Assembly: GCA_027575765.1 (NCBI GenBank)
Contig: JANBPT010000460.1
Span: forward strand, 1-34,652
Origin: Tieghemiomyces parasiticus
Taxonomy: Eukaryota > Kickxellomycota > Dimargaritomycetes > Dimargaritales > Dimargaritaceae
Length of the DNA stretch: 34,652 nucleotides
Direction: 5' to 3'
Within the stretch, counting starts at the first letter, position 1; each line of letters begins with the position of its first letter. The translations under genes and the position numbers were made by a program. Positions 34,500-34,652 of the stretch are shown piece by piece. A model generated the notes under the pieces. It did no database searches. It saw only the letters and a list, made by a program, of their open reading frames with translations, and was not told the DNA's origin.

Positions 34500-34652
34500 T
34501 TATACTTTATCGTCCGATACCAAAGGGGTTGGCGCAGGTACGATGTTCAATTCGCGCTGCAGGTCTACCAGAGCCGTCTCCCACTGCTCCTCGTACATGA
34601 CATTAAGATAAAGCTTGGCCCGACTACCACTCTGAATGGCCCACGGGATGAG
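34500..34652 (-). CDS. 3' end of an unidentified minus-strand gene (partial)
   Basis: The minus-strand frame is open from the window edge to TAA (complement of 34500-34502), 50 residues. The translation (IPWAIQSGSRAKLYLNVMYEEQ, then WETALVDLQRELN) looks like a helical C-terminal segment with good codon use, ending in a Pro/Thr/Asp-rich tail. The gene converges with SRP14. I do not recognise the family from this short end. Confidence 0.5.
   Translation of the reverse strand, partial: LIPWAIQSGSRAKLYLNVMYEEQWETALVDLQRELNIVPAPTPLVSDDKV

Noticed and set aside
1..34652. CRISPR arrays, tRNA genes, prokaryotic-type operons or defence systems
   Set aside because: No regularly spaced direct repeats, no convincing T-loop signature with matching arms on either strand, and the genes are eukaryotic with introns.

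Overview
The window looks like nuclear DNA of a fungus. Coding regions are GC-rich at third codon positions, genes are on both strands and each has its own promoter region, and introns are short (about 110-190 nt) with GT/GC...AG borders. The content is fungal: SPC19 (a DASH/Dam1 kinetochore subunit), a probable MDM10 tail (ERMES), a Nup2/Nup50-type nucleoporin, a 7TM-RGS receptor and an SRP40/Nopp140-type nucleolar protein. A methylmalonyl-CoA epimerase relic, a pathway generally missing from Ascomycota and Basidiomycota, points to an early-diverging (zygomycete-grade) lineage. I cannot name the species.

Layout from left to right: the 3' end of a probable MDM10 gene (1-255, +); a decayed mariner-type transposase (668-1738, +); a long gene-free stretch ending in a 1.3 kb pyrimidine-rich leader; a 1943-residue protein with a LIM domain near each end of a very cysteine- and proline-rich core (4660-10491, +); a gene-poor region holding one copy of a dispersed repeat (about 11015-11531) and a possible small spliced gene (12240-12721); a secreted subtilisin-like protease (13351-15891, +); a gene-poor region; methylmalonyl-CoA epimerase with one intron and one frameshift (18130-18758, -); SRP40/Nopp140-like (19494-21008, +); FHIT-type Ap3A hydrolase (21259-21741, -), divergent from the Nup50-like gene (22429-24603, +); a 3 kb gene-poor region with the second, inverted copy of the repeat (about 25395-25840); a dispersed 5S rRNA gene (27635-27750, +); SPC19 in four exons (28067-28994, +); another gene-poor region; a 7TM-RGS protein (31166-33244, +); SRP14 in three exons (33634-34385, +); and the 3' end of an unidentified minus-strand gene (34500-34652).

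Most genes are unrelated housekeeping functions: protein targeting, the nuclear pore, the nucleolus, mitosis and nucleotide signalling. I see no operon or defence-type cluster. The best candidate for something undescribed is the 1943-aa LIM protein. Its core carries six CxCxCxCxxC motifs in three pairs and about a dozen CPCPNC knuckles on proline-rich linkers. Other points of interest are the single-base break in the epimerase, the inverted repeat pair that may encode a structured RNA, and the RGS box interrupted by a large insert. Three genes (SRP14, SPC19 and the epimerase) were assembled by eye from short exons; their splice phases agree, which supports the models, but transcript data would settle them.
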